This document shows, in pieces, positions 1-13,379 of a stretch of DNA of 64,000 nucleotides (position 1 is its first letter; each line of letters opens with the position of its first letter). The notes beneath the pieces are model-generated. The model saw only the letters and a list, made by a program, of their open reading frames with translations. It had not been told where the DNA came from and did no database searches. The translations under genes were made by a program, and so were the position numbers. Source of the stretch: Ciona intestinalis (Eukaryota > Chordata > Ascidiacea > Phlebobranchia > Cionidae); NCBI RefSeq assembly GCF_000224145.3, contig NW_004190428.2:78251-142250 (forward strand). Direction: 5' to 3'.

Positions 1-183
1 AGCACGCACAAGATGTTTAAAACAGAACATCCGTGTTATAACGACTCTTGTTTCCAACCACGCGAGTATAAATAAGTTACATACGTGGTAACTTGTAAGC
101 TGGCACGAGGTGTATGAAACAGAACACCCGTGTTATACCAACTGACGTTGCCCCGCCATGCAAGGATAAATAAATACCAATCA

Positions 184-2086
<1,903 letters not shown>

Positions 2087-2644
2087 CTGAAAAATTTGGT
2101 AAAAAAAATAATTTTATTTTGTAAAATCATNNNNNNNNNNNNNNNNNNNNNNNNNNNNNNNNNNNNNNNNNNNNNNNNNNNNNNNNNNNNNNNNNNNNNN
2201 NNNNNNNNNNNNNNNNNNNNNNNNNNNNNNNNNNNNNNNNNNNNNNNNNNNNNNNNNNNNNNNNNNNNNNNNNNNNNNNNNNNNNNNNNNNNNNNNNNNN
2301 NNNNNNNNNNNNNNNNNNNNNNNNNNNNNNNNNNNNNNNNNNNNNNNNNNNNNNNNNNNNNNNNNNNNNNNNNTGTTAATTGTAATGTCTTCTATTAGAG
2401 CAGCAAAATTTAAACATTATTTAAAAACAAAGCTTTGAATTGTGCCAAATAAACATATAGTAGAAAACTAGACATAAATAGACGCTGTACAAGAAGACAT
2501 TAATAATGAATGACTTAACTGGCATGGCTTACGATTAGCACGTACTAAGTTTGGCAAGGGTAACTTATTTTTATCTAATCTTGTTCGTAATCGTATAAAT
2601 GTCAGAGTTAAAACTTATTGTTAGTTTTATAACATGACTACTGC

Positions 2645-3045
2645 CATAACATGGTGGTAAGAGTGCTTGAAGTGCAACCAGAAGGTATATGGTTCAAGGC
2701 TTGACGCTGCCACCAATGTGGGCATGTGTGTGTTTGGGTATGTCACTAAAAATCCATTGCTTCAACCCAGTGGTCACTGATGGGTTTTCCAAATTGTCAG
2801 TCATACAGAAAAACAATCACCAATACAGTTACATACCTAGTAACTTCTATGCTAGTATGAGGTGTATAAACACCCATGCTATAACAACTGTTGCCTTGTG
2901 CCCACTTACCAGTTACCACGTATGTAACTTGTTTATCCTTGCATGGCAGGTCAACCACAGTCGTTATAACACGGGCGTTGTTTCATACACCTTGTGCCTG
3001 TTTACAAGTGTGTAACTTTGTAGGTGATGCTTTTTTTAAAGATTT
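2645..3045 (+). mobile_element. tRNA-derived SINE, duplicate copy
   Basis: Near-identical to the SINE at 1436-1830, as part of the 675-bp duplication. Head, body and 98-bp-type tail are all present. Confidence 0.7.
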
Positions 3046-3548
3046 TTTNNNNNNNNNNNNNNNNNNNNNNNNNNNNNNNNNNNNNNNNNNNNNNNNNNNN
3101 NNNNNNNNNNNNNNNNNNNNNNNNNNNNNNNNNNNNNNNNNNNNNNNNNNNNNNNNNNNNNNNNNNNNNNNNNNNNNNNNNNNNNNNNNNNNNNNNNNNN
3201 NNNNNNNNNNNNNNNNNNNNNNNNNNNNNNNNNNNNNNNNNNNNNNNNNNNNNNNNNNNNNNNNNNNNNNNNNNNNNNNNNNNNNNNNNNNNNNNNNNNN
3301 NNNNNNNNNNNNNNNNNNNNNNNNNNNNNNNNNNNNNNNNNNNNNNNNNNNNNNNNNNNNNNNNNNNNNNNNNNNNNNNNNNNNNNNNNNNNNNNNNNNN
3401 NNNNNNNNNNNNNNNNNNNNNNNNNNNNNNNNNNNNNNNNNNNNNNNNNNNNNNNNNNNNNNNNNNNNNNNNNNNNNNNNNNNNNNNNNNNNNNNNNNNN
3501 NNNNNNNNNNNNNNNNNNNNNNNNNNNNNNNNNNNNNNNNNNNNNNNN

Positions 3549-4735
3549 ACATACGTGGTTACTCGTAACCGTGCACGAGGTGTATGAAACAGAACACCCG
3601 TGTTATAACGACTGTTGTTGCCCCGCCATGCGAGGATAAATAAGTTACATACGTGGTAACTCGTAAGCTGGCACGAGGTGTATGAAACAGAACACCCGTG
3701 TTATAACGACTGTCGTTGCCCCGCCATGCGGGGATAAATAAGTTACATACGTGGTTACTCGTAAGCTGGCACGAGGTGTATGAAACAGAACACCCGTGTT
3801 ATAACGACTGTTGTTGCCCCGCCATGCGAGGATAAATAAGTTACATACGTGGTTACTCGTAACCGTGCACGAGGTGTATGAAACAGAACACCCGTGTTAT
3901 AACGACTGTTGTTGCCCCGCCATGCGAGGATAAATAAGTTACATACGTGGTAACTCGTAACCGTGCACGAGGTGTATGAAACAGAACACCCGTGTTATAA
4001 CGACTGTTGTTGCCCCGCCATGCGAGGATAAATAAGTTACATACGTGGTTACTTGTAACCGAGCACGAGGTGTATGAAACAGAACACCCGTGTTATAACG
4101 ACTGTTGTTGCCCCGCCATGCGAGGATAAATAAGTTACATACGTGGTTACTCGTAACCGTGCACGAGGTGTATGAAACAGAACACCCGTGTTATAACGAC
4201 TGTTGTTGCCCCGCCATGCGAGGATAAATAAGTTACATACGTGGTAACTCGTAAGCGAGCACGAGGTGTATGAAACAGAACACCCGTGTTATAACGACTG
4301 TTGTTGCCCCGCCATGCGAGGATAAATAAGTTACATACGTGGTAACTCGTAACCGAGCACGAGGTGTATGAAACAGAACACCCGTGTTATAACGACTGTT
4401 GTTGCCCCGCCATGCGAGGATAAATAAGTTACATACGTGGTAACTCGTAACCGTGCACGAGGTGTATGAAACAGAACACCCGTGTTATAACGACTGTTGT
4501 TGCCCCGCCATGCGAGGATAAATAAGTTACATACGTGGTAACTCGTAACCGTGCACGAGGTGTATGAAACAGAACACCCGTGTTATAACGACTGTTGTTG
4601 CCCCGCCATGCGAGGATAAATAAGTTACATACGTGGTAACTCGTAAGCGAGCACGAGGTGTATGAAACAGAACACCAGTGTTATAACGACTGTCGTTGCT
4701 CCGCCATGCGAGGATAAATAAGTTGCAATTATTCA
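3549..4735. repeat. 98-bp minisatellite array, about 12 units
   Basis: Tandem units spaced exactly 98 bases apart, e.g. the motif TGTATGAAACAGAACACCCG at 3581, 3679 and 3777. Each unit contains TTACATACGTGG, GCACGAGGTGTATGAAACAG, AACACCCGTGTTATAACGAC and CCCCGCCATGCGAGGATAAA. Some units contain the 13-base near-perfect palindrome AACGACTGTCGTT. Units differ by only a few bases, indicating recent expansion or homogenisation. The array abuts the N gap at 3049-3548. An ORF through it (4527-4790) is only a product of the repeat. Confidence 0.95.
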
Positions 4736-4760
4736 CTAATTTATCGACTTTTTCATCCAC

Positions 4761-6529
4761 CTGTAAATCCCACACTTGGCAAGTTACCAACTATCATTCC
4801 CATGTTAGGGTAACCCCCCAAATATATTGATGATGTCACATCCAACGAGAACATTCCTGATTGGTCGATTGATTTAATTGTGATGTCATTATCTGTAAAA
4901 CATGACACAGAATAAAAGATGATGACAAAGCACAAATATGATGACACAACATAAAATAAGATGACACAGCAAAAGATATCATGACATAGCATTAAATATA
5001 ATGACATAGCATCATTATATTTAAAATAACATAAAAAGATCATGAATATAACATTACAAAACAAAAAAAATCCTGGAAAGCACAAAATAAGATGACACAG
5101 CATAATTATTCACCGTCATAATAACGATCAAAATTCAAAACTTTCAAATATCCGAGATTTTTTATCCTACCAGCAGATATCTGTAAACAATAAATAAAAC
5201 GGTTATTTTTTATAGCGAGAGATACGACTGATAAAGTACATAAGAAATATGTAACTTTGTTTGTGGTTGTTTTATGTATGGCTGATAATTTGAACAACCA
5301 ATTAATGACCACAGGGTTGGAGCAATTGCTGTTAAGTGTATGGTGTTGTGGCTTAGTGGTAAGGCGATTGTATCACAATCGTAATTAAAAGATATCTGTT
5401 TGGATGCTCAATACTGATAGACGTATGTGTCCTTGGGCCCAGAAGTAATTGATCCAAGGCTCCACGCTGCTACCATTGTGGGCGTGTCCTTGGGCAAAAC
5501 ACTTAACAGCAATTGCTCCAACCCAGTGGCCACTAATGAGTTGTTTAAATTGTCAGCTATACAAAAAGATCGTTCACCTACAAAGTTACATATCGGTTGC
5601 CCCGCCATGCGAGGATAAATAAGTTACATAAGTGGTAACTCGTAAGCGGGCACGAGGTGTATGAAACAGAACACCCGTGTTGTAACGACTATCATTGCCC
5701 CGCACAAAGTTACATACTTTATTCAGTTATATATACATACCTCGTGCCATTGGTGATTGTGAACAAACAACGGGTGTTTTAATATTGTGATGTCATTATA
5801 CCCGAGAGAAAATTGTAGATAAATGTGATTTTCTTGCAAATAAACACTCAAGAAATCACAATTGTTGCTGAAAGAAATTTTTTGTTGCTTTTAAATATTA
5901 TGGCTGTATTATAAGCTGTCTGCATAATAAACACCCAACATAAGTATTATTAAAGTTATTATGTGTATTGCTAGTATAATAGCGACCACGCTTATTTTCT
6001 TCCAATTAATTGTAAATAGGTTTATAACTTTAAGCGTGTTTTAAACTGTTGTTTTGTCGCTATATCCTCTGTTTTTGTTTTAAATATTTCTAAATCCTCG
6101 CTACCATAATCGAATAGACAACAAAAAGTTAGTTATTTTTATAGTTATTACAAAATTAAATATGATGAGTCTTATTGAGTGAGGAAAACGTTTAGTGTGT
6201 TCTGGTTTTATAAATATTACAGATTAGGCTGGTGGAAAGTGTATGTGGTTGGTAGGGGTTATATATCCTGGTTTTCGATTAAAATATTTTGTATTTTAGG
6301 TCCGCTGTAATTTAAGAAACAAAAAGTTGAATTAAAATAAAAAAATTCAAATCAAAAAACTTTAAACCGCTTACCTGTCTCTATCGTTATCGACGTAAAA
6401 TATTAACCCCGTTTGTGACACGGGTTTAATTTGAACTTTAACCTCTGTACGCCGACGAAGGGTCACCGGGTCAAAGGTCATCCATGATGTCATTGTATCG
6501 TTGAACAAGGGGTCACTAATCGCGATTTG
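4761..6529 (-). CDS. Crumbs/EYS-like gene: second laminin-G domain (most 3' exons found)
   Basis: Three exons with consistent phases: 6375-6529 (phase 0 in, 2 out), 5114-5166 (2 in, 1 out) and 4761-4892 (1 in, 1 out). They encode a laminin-G-like strand pattern: TEVKVQIKPVSQTGLIFYVD, then IKNLGYLKVLNFDRYYDG, then SGMFSLDVTSSIYLGGYPNM. The middle exon uses the acceptor GGTAG at 5167; the upstream alternative AG would give a stop. The expected closing F-x-GC region of this domain, later EGFs and any transmembrane or cytoplasmic tail are missing. The only place left for them is 2087-4760, which holds two gaps and a minisatellite, so the gene is incomplete here. Confidence 0.75.
5341..5700 (+). 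mobile_element. tRNA-derived SINE with clear tRNA-like head
   Basis: The head GTGGCTTAGTGGTAAGGCGA matches the pol III A box (TRGCNNAGYGG-type). The usual body blocks follow (GCTGCTACCATTGTGGGCGT, CTTGGGCAAAACACTTAACA, CAACCCAGTGGCCACTAATG). It ends in a 98-bp-type tail from about 5591. It is the best-preserved head in the window. It is not a functional tRNA gene, because no cloverleaf closes. Confidence 0.75.
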
Positions 6530-6708
6530 CTGAATTTTCATGGAAATGAAAAACATTTTAAAATTGATTCTTTGTCGAATGTATCGTACAGTACTGTGGG
6601 GCAAGATGGGATATATTTAGCATACAATATCCCATATTCCCTCATCGTGTTTCAATTGTTTCAGCATCTTTAAACGGTAATGTAAAGAAAAAAACAACAT
6701 TTTTTTAC

Positions 6709-6968
6709 CTTTTCGCAATTTTTGCCCGACCACCCGATGGAGCAAGAGCACACGTAATTTTCCTCGACGTCAGCGCATGTGGCATTGTGCAAACACGGTG
6801 AGGACAAACATGTAGATTTTTTCTCGGAGCAAAATTTCCCGGAGAAATTTTGGGAACAGCGACATTGAAAAAATGTTGCTGTGATGTCACAATGACCCTC
6901 GCTGCCACAGGGGTCATGAGGGCAAAGGTCATGTGGGGGGCAAGCGGTGACCCCGCGACCTGACAAAG
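6709..6968 (-). CDS. Crumbs/EYS-like gene: two EGF modules between laminin-G domains
   Basis: Single exon, phase 1 in and 0 out. It encodes two six-cysteine EGF modules: one containing CPHDPCGSEGHCD and FQCRCSQNFSGKFC, the other CLSSPCLHNATCADV and YVCSCSIGWSGKNC. Two EGFs between laminin-G domains is closer to EYS than to vertebrate Crumbs, which usually has one. The family assignment between the two is left open. Confidence 0.85.
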
Positions 6969-7258
6969 CTGAAACATAGGTGAATTCCTATTGTAATTCA
7001 AACAACAAATATGAATTCGCAAATTCAGGCAACAAAAACAAAGCTGCGTAAAACAAACAAGAAAAACGAATTGTAATAAAGGTTATTGAAATAGCGTTAA
7101 TAACGTGGCAAATAGCTAATAAACAAAAACTTCTAAAATATTTATGTTTAAACAGAATGTCACAATATTTTAGTTGCTACTTCAAAACTAAAACATAAAT
7201 GAGCAAATGCAACACAAATAAATTTCCAAAACAGTTTTTCACCCAAAAAATCCTTTAC

Positions 7259-9235
7259 CTTTTGTGCCAAGAATTTCCACCCATTTGGACAACTTGGAAA
7301 ACGAAGTTTGTTTTTTCTTCAAGCATTTTTTCACAGTTTTTAGAACATTTACTTCAAGACTGAGAATACAACCGACAAATTGTGGTTGACCATCTACCCA
7401 GCCAAGTCTAAGTTCATAGTTGGAATTGAAATTTAAATCTTGAAATTTTGTTGATGTGTTTTTCTTCACATGTGTCTGGTGTATAAGAAGACACCCATGT
7501 TATAACTCGACAGTGAGCATGAGGTGTATGAATACACCATGTGTGTTTGGTGTATAAGAAGACACCCATGTTATAACTCGACAGTGAGCATGAGGTGTAT
7601 GAATACACCATGTGTGTTTGGTGTATAAGAAGACACCCATGTTATAACCCGACAGTGAGCATGAGGTGTATGAATATACCATGTGTGTCTGGTGTATAAG
7701 AAGACACCCATGTTATAACTCGACAGTGAGCATGCGGTGTATTATGACATCATAACTAACCATATTGTTAACTTGCATCGTTGCATTGACCCCATGCCTT
7801 TGTACCAACACATCATAGATATCATATATATTACCGAGTCGTTCTGATGATAAGGCAATTTCCCCAACTCCCAAGTTGTACCTGGAAAATATTCATATAT
7901 CTCATGCTCGCTGTCGAGTTATAACATATATATATATTTGCTTATCCACACACTGCAATAGCTACAGCAGCTCGACTGTGGGCATGGGAGTGGCAACCAT
8001 GGATAAGTCACTCAAGTTTCCACCCACGAGGATATAAATGACCAAACCAACCAAAAGTCATGTCTACTGATCCACACACTGCAATAGCTTCAACAGCTTG
8101 ACTGTGGGCATGGGAGTGGCAACCATGGATAAGCCACTTTCCCACCCACGAGGATATAAATAACCAAACCAATATACCTTAGTCTGATTGTCTGATTCAC
8201 AATATCAATTATAAAGTAATCAGTAGCCATTGTAATATCTCCAAGAAACAGCAGCAATCCATCTTGCGTTATATCTTTTGCAACGAACTTTAACCTAAAA
8301 AAAATATTTACAATTTTTTTTCAAACATTTTGCACAACTTGAAGGGAAATTATACAAAATTTATGTTTATTTATGTGAATGTTAGAAGAAGGCATCTATT
8401 TTCGGTTGATCTGTCAAAAAGTGATCTTCCATTAATTAACATTAAAGCACCTTTTGGAAAGCTTCAACATTTAGTGAGGTTTATGCCGTAGCACCCTAGG
8501 TGTTGGGGTAACGGGCCAACTCTGGTCCAAACCCAAGGTCCATGGCATGCCTCACTGTAGGACCTCACCCATATAGAATGTGCATATACAATGTTGGGGT
8601 AATGGGCCAACTCTGGCTTAAATCCCAGGTCCCATGGCATGCCTCGCTGTAGGACCTCACCCATATAGAATAAAATGTGCATATACAATGTTGGGGTAAC
8701 GGACCAACTCTGGTCCAAACCCAGGTCCATGGCGTGCCTCACTGTAGGACCTCACCCATATAGAATGTGCATATACAATGTTGGGGTAATGGGCCAACTC
8801 TGGCTTAAATCCCAGGTCCCATGGCATGCCTCGCTGTAGGACCTCACCCATATAGAATAAAATGTGCATATACAATGTTGGGGTAATAGACCAACTCTGG
8901 CCTAAATCCCAGGTCCCATGGCGTGCCTCACTGTAGGACCTCACCCATATAGAATAGAATGTGGATATACAATGTTGGGGTAATGGGCCAACTCTGGCTT
9001 AAATCTCAGGTCTCATGGCATGCCTTACTGTATAACCTAATGCAAAATAGAATATTTTTATCAAACCTTAAATTTGTGCTGTGTTCTAAACCATTTGGTA
9101 TTGGAAAAGTAACAAAAGAAGGTACATCTATGTTCTTAGAAAATGCAATTGTCTTTGATGTGTTCATAGAGTTGTCTATGACATCACAATGGTTACCACG
9201 CCAACCATAATTGCAAACGCAAATCCAGGATTTAT
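7259..9235 (-). CDS. Crumbs/EYS-like gene: EGF end and first laminin-G domain
   Basis: Four exons with matching phases: 9067-9235 (1 in, 2 out), 8178-8294 (2,2), 7761-7881 (2,0) and 7259-7463 (0,1). The first closes an EGF (SWICVCNYGWRGNHC) and opens laminin-G (FSKNIDVPSFVTFPIPNGL). The domain then runs through ITQDGLLLFLGDITMATDYF, IVNQTIRLRYNLGVGEIALS and VLVQRHGVNATMQVNNM. It closes with YELRLGWVDGQPQFVGCILS, the expected laminin-G C-terminal glycine-cysteine motif. Laminin-G domains bind glycans or partner proteins outside the cell. The acceptor at 7464 lies in the last unit of a 71-bp minisatellite. Confidence 0.85.
7474..7745. repeat. 71-bp minisatellite, about 4 units, filling an intron
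   Basis: Units contain TGTATAAGAAGACACCCATG, TTATAACTCGACAGTGAGCA and TGAGGTGTATGAATACACCA. The intron is 7464-7760 (297 bases) and the array is about 90% of it. The acceptor AG of the next exon is formed by the degenerate last unit. Confidence 0.9.
7930..8170. repeat. 126-bp-family repeat, two units
   Basis: Two copies of the unit with TATCCACACACTGCAATAGC, GACTGTGGGCATGGGAGTGG, CAACCATGGATAAGTCACTC and CACGAGGATATAAATGACC. They lie in the intron before exon 7761-7881. Confidence 0.85.
8490..9045. repeat. 97-bp-family minisatellite, about 6 units
   Basis: Tandem units with CATATACAATGTTGGGGTAA, GGGCCAACTCTGGCTTAAAT, CCAGGTCCCATGGCATGCCT and ACTGTAGGACCTCACCCATA. Unit length alternates by about five bases (presence or absence of an extra AATAA/AATAG). 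It sits in the laminin-G intron 8295-9066. The ORFs through it are repeat products. Confidence 0.9.
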
Positions 9236-9289
9236 CTGAAAATTGAAAAACATGTTAATAAAATAATTTACATCGTTGTTATAGTAGTA

Positions 9290-9530
9290 AGTTTGAGGTT
9301 GTTACTACTGTGGCCACATTTTTAAGCAAAGCTCTTAACAGTAATCGCTCCAACCCAGTAGTCACTAATCAGTTTTCCAAATTTTCAGCCATACATAAAA
9401 ACAATCACCTAAAAAAATAACAAAGTAGGAACTTATAAGCAAGCATAAGATGTTTGAAACACAGCACTGGGCAATAAGGACCATTGTTTTCTTGCCACGT
9501 GAAAATAAATAAGTTACATTTATTTCTTTA
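9290..9530 (+). mobile_element. SINE body plus 98-bp-type tail, 5' truncated
   Basis: Contains the body blocks CTCCAACCCAGTAGTCACTA and CAGCCATACATAAAAACAAT, then a degenerate 98-bp unit ending in GATAAATAAG-like sequence at about 9510. It lies in the intron 9236-9535, just upstream of the repeat exon's donor. Confidence 0.65.
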
Positions 9531-9535
9531 ATTAC

Positions 9536-11991
9536 CTTTTTTAATACATGTACCCCCATTCAAACAGGTTGTTTGTAAACACCCAATATCTGGTTTTAAA
9601 TTGGCTTTATCTGGTTCTAAATTGATTTTATCTGGTTTTAAATCGGTGTGTTCTGGTTCCAAACTGGTGTCTTCTGGTTCTAAATTTGTGTCTTCTGGTC
9701 CTAAATCGGTATTTTCTGGTTTTAAATTAGTTTCTTTTGGGTCTAAATTGGTGTCTACTGGTTCCAAATTAGAGTCTTCTGGTTCCAAACTGGTTTCATC
9801 TGGTTTCAAACTGGTTTCATCTGGTTCCAAGCTAGTTTCATCTGGTTCCAAACTGGTTTTATCTAGTTCCAAGCTAGTTTTATCTGGTTCCAAACTGGTT
9901 TCATCTGGTTCCAAACTGGTTTCATCTGGTTCCAAACTAGTTTCATCTAGTTCCAAGCTAGTTTTATCTGGTTCCAAACTGGTTTTATCTAGTTCCAAAC
10001 CGGTTTCATCCGGTTCCAAACTAGTTTCATCTGGTTCCAAAGTAGTTCCATCTGGTTCCAAACTAGTTTTATCTGGTTCCAAACTAGTTTTATCTGGTTC
10101 CAAACTGGTTTCATCTGGTTCCAAACTAGTTTCATCTGGTTCCAAACTGGTTTCTTTTGGTTCAAGACTGGTTTTATCTGGTTCCAGACTGATTTTATCT
10201 GGTTTCAAACTAGTTTCATCTGGTTCCAAACTAGTTTCTTCTGGTTCCAAACTAGTTTCATCTGGTTTATAACTAGTTTCATCTGGTTCCAGACTAGTTT
10301 TATCTGGTTCCAGACTGATTATATCTGGTTCCAAACTAGTTTCATCTGGTTCCAAACTAGTTTCATCTGGTTCCAAACTAGTTTCATCTGGTTCCAAGCT
10401 AGTGTGGCTTCTTTACCTGGCCCATTTATGAAAATCGCCATTTTCTACGGAATTTTCTTAGGTAAGNNNNNNNNNNNNNNNNNNNNNNNNNNNNNNNNNN
10501 NNNNNNNNNNNNNNNNGTTCCAAACTAGTTTCATCTGGTTCCAAACTGGTTTCATTTGGTTCCAAACTAGTTTCATCTGGTTCCAAACTAGTTTCATCTG
10601 GTTCCAAACTGGTTTCATTTGGTTCCAAACTAGTTTCTTCTGGTTCCAAACTAGTTTCATCTGGTTCCAAACTAGTTTTATCTGGTTCTAAATTGGTGTC
10701 TTCTGGTTCTAAATTGGTTTTTTCTGGTTCCAAACTAGTTTCATCTGGTTTCAAACTAGTTTCATCTGGTTCCAAACTAGATTCACCTGGTTCCAAGCTA
10801 GATTCATCTGGTTCCAAACTGGTTTCATTTGGTTCCAAACTGGTTTCATCTGGTTCCAAGCTAGTTTCATTTGGTTCCAAAGTGGTTTTATTTGGTTCTA
10901 AATTGGTGTCTTCTGGTTCTAAATTGGTTTCATCTGGTTCCAAGCTAGTTTCATTAGGTTTGAAACTAGTTTCATCTGGTTCCAAACTAGTTTCATCTGG
11001 TTCCAAGCTAGATTCATCTGGTTCCAAACTGGTTTCATTTGGTTCCAAACTGGTTTCATCTGGTTCCAAGCTAGTTTCGTATGGTTTGAAACTACTTTTA
11101 TCTGGTTCCAAACTGGTTTCATTTGGTTCTAAATTGGTTTCATTTGGTTCTAAAGTGATGTCTTCTGGTTTTAAATTGGTTTCATCTGGTTCCAAACTTG
11201 TTTTATCTGGTTCCAAACTAGTTTTATCTGGTTCCAAACTAGTTTCATCTGGTTCCAAACTGGTTTCATTTGGTTCCAAACTAGTTTCATCTGGTTCCAA
11301 ACTAGTTTCATCTGGTTCCAAACTGGTTTCATTTGGTTCCAAACTAGTTTCTTCTGGTTCCAAACTAGTTTCATCTGGTTCCAAACTAGTTTCATCTGGT
11401 TCCAAACTGGTTTCTTCTGGTTCAAGACTGGTTTTATCTGGTTCCAGACTGATTTTATCTAGTTTCAAACTAGTTTCATCTGGTTCCAGACTAGTTTCAT
11501 CTGGTTCCAAGCTAGTTTTATCTGGTTCCAGACTGATTTTATCTGGTTCCAAACTGGTTTCATCTGGTTCCAAACTGGTTTTATCTGGTTCCAAACTGGT
11601 TTCATCTGGTTCCAAACTAGTTTCATCTGGTTCCAAACTGGTTTCTTCTGGTTCAAGACTGGTTTTATCTGGTTCCAGACTGATTTTATCTGGTTTCAAA
11701 CTAGTTTTAGTTTCATCTGGTTCCAAACTAGTTTCATCTGGTTCCAAGCTAGTTTCATCTGATTCCAAACTAGTTTCATCTGGTTCCAAACTGGTTTCAT
11801 TTCGTTCTATTCCAGTTTCAACCAGTTCTAAACTAGTTTGGCACTTATCATCGGTGTATAATGGCGGACACACACAAATGAAAAAGTCGTCCATGTTTAA
11901 ACAACTTCCACCGTTTTCGCAAGGTGATGACGTGCATGGGTTCAGATGGAATTCACAAGATTCTCCATAATGGCTTGGCTTGCAATAACAC
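9536..11991 (-). CDS. Crumbs/EYS-like gene: giant exon with about 100 heptapeptide repeats between EGF modules
   Basis: One exon (phase 2 in at 11991, phase 1 out at 9536), broken only by a 50-N gap and a short foreign-looking stretch (about 10400-10466). It opens with an EGF (CTSSPCENGGSCLNM, FFICVCPPLYTDDKC). It then runs into roughly 100 tandem copies of the heptad D/E/N-E/K-T-S-L-E-P, encoded by a 21-bp minisatellite, and ends in the start of the next EGF (CLQTTCLNGGTCIKK). The repeat tract is strongly acidic, rich in Thr, Ser and Pro, with no cysteine. It probably forms an extended, perhaps O-glycosylated stalk (inference). Repeats at the C-terminal edge are diverged (TNLKPE, TDLGPE, ANLKPD) while the centre is homogeneous, typical of an expanding array. 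The opposite strand is also open through the array; that is a by-product of the 21-bp period. Confidence 0.85.
9590..11830. repeat. 21-bp coding minisatellite
   Basis: On the plus strand the unit reads GTTTCATCTGGTTCCAAACT plus A, repeated at exact 21-base spacing with few substitutions and one 6-base in-frame irregularity near 11700. Because 21 is a multiple of three, copy-number changes do not break the reading frame. The gap at 10467-10516 lies inside it, so the true copy number is unknown. Confidence 0.95.
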
Positions 11992-12004
11992 CTGAGATAC
12001 AGTG

Positions 12005-12412
12005 TATTCATACACCTCATGCTCACTGTTGAGTTATAACATGGGTGTCTTCTTATACACCAGACACACATGGTGTATTCATACACCTCATGCTCACTGT
12101 CGAGTTATAACATGGATGTCTTCTTATACACCAGACACACATGGTGTATTCATACACCTCATGCTCACTGTAGAGTTATAACATGGATGTCTTCTTATAC
12201 ACCAGACACACATGGTGTATTCATACACCTCATGCTCACTGTCGAGTTATAACATGGATGTCTTCTTATACACCAGACACACATGGTGTATTCATACACC
12301 TCATGCTCACTGTAGAGTTATAACATGGGTGTCTTCTTATACACCAGACACACATGGTGTATTCATACACCTCATGCTCACTGTCGAGTTATAACATGGA
12401 TGTCTTCTTATA
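12005..12412. repeat. 71-bp minisatellite, about 6 units
   Basis: Same 71-bp unit in the opposite orientation to the array at 7474. It begins only about 14 bases from the acceptor of the exon at 11991 and runs into the N gap at 12413. Confidence 0.9.
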
Positions 12413-12462
12413 NNNNNNNNNNNNNNNNNNNNNNNNNNNNNNNNNNNNNNNNNNNNNNNNNN

Positions 12463-13379
12463 TCTTAACTACCATTTACCAACCTCTAACACTTTCCACC
12501 AGCCTAATCTGTAACGTGCCGGAGTATTCTTCACTTATGCCGAAGATAAAGTTAATATGGAACACCGATGCTCGGTGAGTGTTCTATTACTTTACTATTT
12601 TGCTGCCGAATTCTACCTTGCTACAGTCAGATAACAAATACTGGGCAATAAGTTAGGAAATGGCGTTAGGGGAGTTTTTGCTTTAGTTTCCAGGCGTTAG
12701 GGGAGTTTTTGCTTTAGTTTTCACTTTTCAGTGGTACCAATATTTTGTTCTTTGCATAAAAACACCTTCCTCGTGTTGAAACGGTTGTTATATTTCGACA
12801 TCTAATTAACAAGCATCTACTGCTTAAAACTTCCGTAAAAAATTTTAAACAGTTAATTTAATCAACGTTATTGTTAGTCTCTATTCGACGTTTAAAAAAT
12901 ATGGTTCGAGTTGCTGTAATAGTTACTGTTATTACATTTTGCGCATGCGTAGTAGCGTTGGTGTACATGTGCAATAACACTCAAACAAAATATTAGGGAC
13001 AAACTGCAGCATTGTGTTGTAGTAACAGACTGATTTAAATCAGATAGTAAAAAAATTGAAACAAAGCAAAATGAAATACTATTACATTAATAAAATAACT
13101 TGTTTTCATTCCACTCTGTATAATAATAATAAACCTGCATATGCATGAACATGACATAAAATCATAAATTATTTTACATAACCAGGATAACCGATTAAAA
13201 GTAAAAACAAAGATTTAAGAAATATTCAGTTCATGAACAACTTTGTGAACAGAACCCCTTTGCCTTGTAGAAGTTGATTTTGTTCATTCTCCGGCCAAAT
13301 CTTCCATTCTTCAGTGTAAGAATTCATTGAAGAGATCTTTCCACTGCATGAACTGAATGTACAGGATATATTAATAGGT
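12463..13379. other. Intronic or inserted segment between a gap and the 71-bp array; possible foreign first exon
   Basis: No EGF exon is seen. A short plus-strand ORF start near 12538 (MPKIKLIWNTDAR) is followed by a good donor (CGGTGAGTG), so it could be a first exon of an unrelated gene. The preceding block (CCAACCTCTAACACTTTCC, ACCAGCCTAATCTGTAAC) also occurs inverted near 6225 and near 41220, so it is repetitive. A 24-base duplication (GGCGTTAGGGGAGTTTTTGC) sits at about 12662-12715. The rest is AT-rich. Confidence 0.4.

Noticed and set aside
5100-5312. ORF ending in FDRYYDGE as a separate small protein
   Set aside because: The last part is a laminin-G exon (5114-5166) with a GTGAAT donor; the upstream part is intron.
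5341-5420. tRNA gene
   Set aside because: The A-box-like head belongs to the SINE family. No acceptor stem or complete cloverleaf can be formed.
7464-7881. Apparent third frameshift between laminin-G exons
   Set aside because: Resolved by extending the exon 7761-7881 to the GTTAGT donor at 7760, which gives laminin-G-like sequence and phase 0 agreement.
9601-11970. Long plus-strand ORFs of S-G-S-K-L-V-S repeats
   Set aside because: They are the antisense of the 21-bp coding array. The minus-strand reading joins EGF modules at both ends with proper splice phases; the plus-strand reading has no flanking domain.
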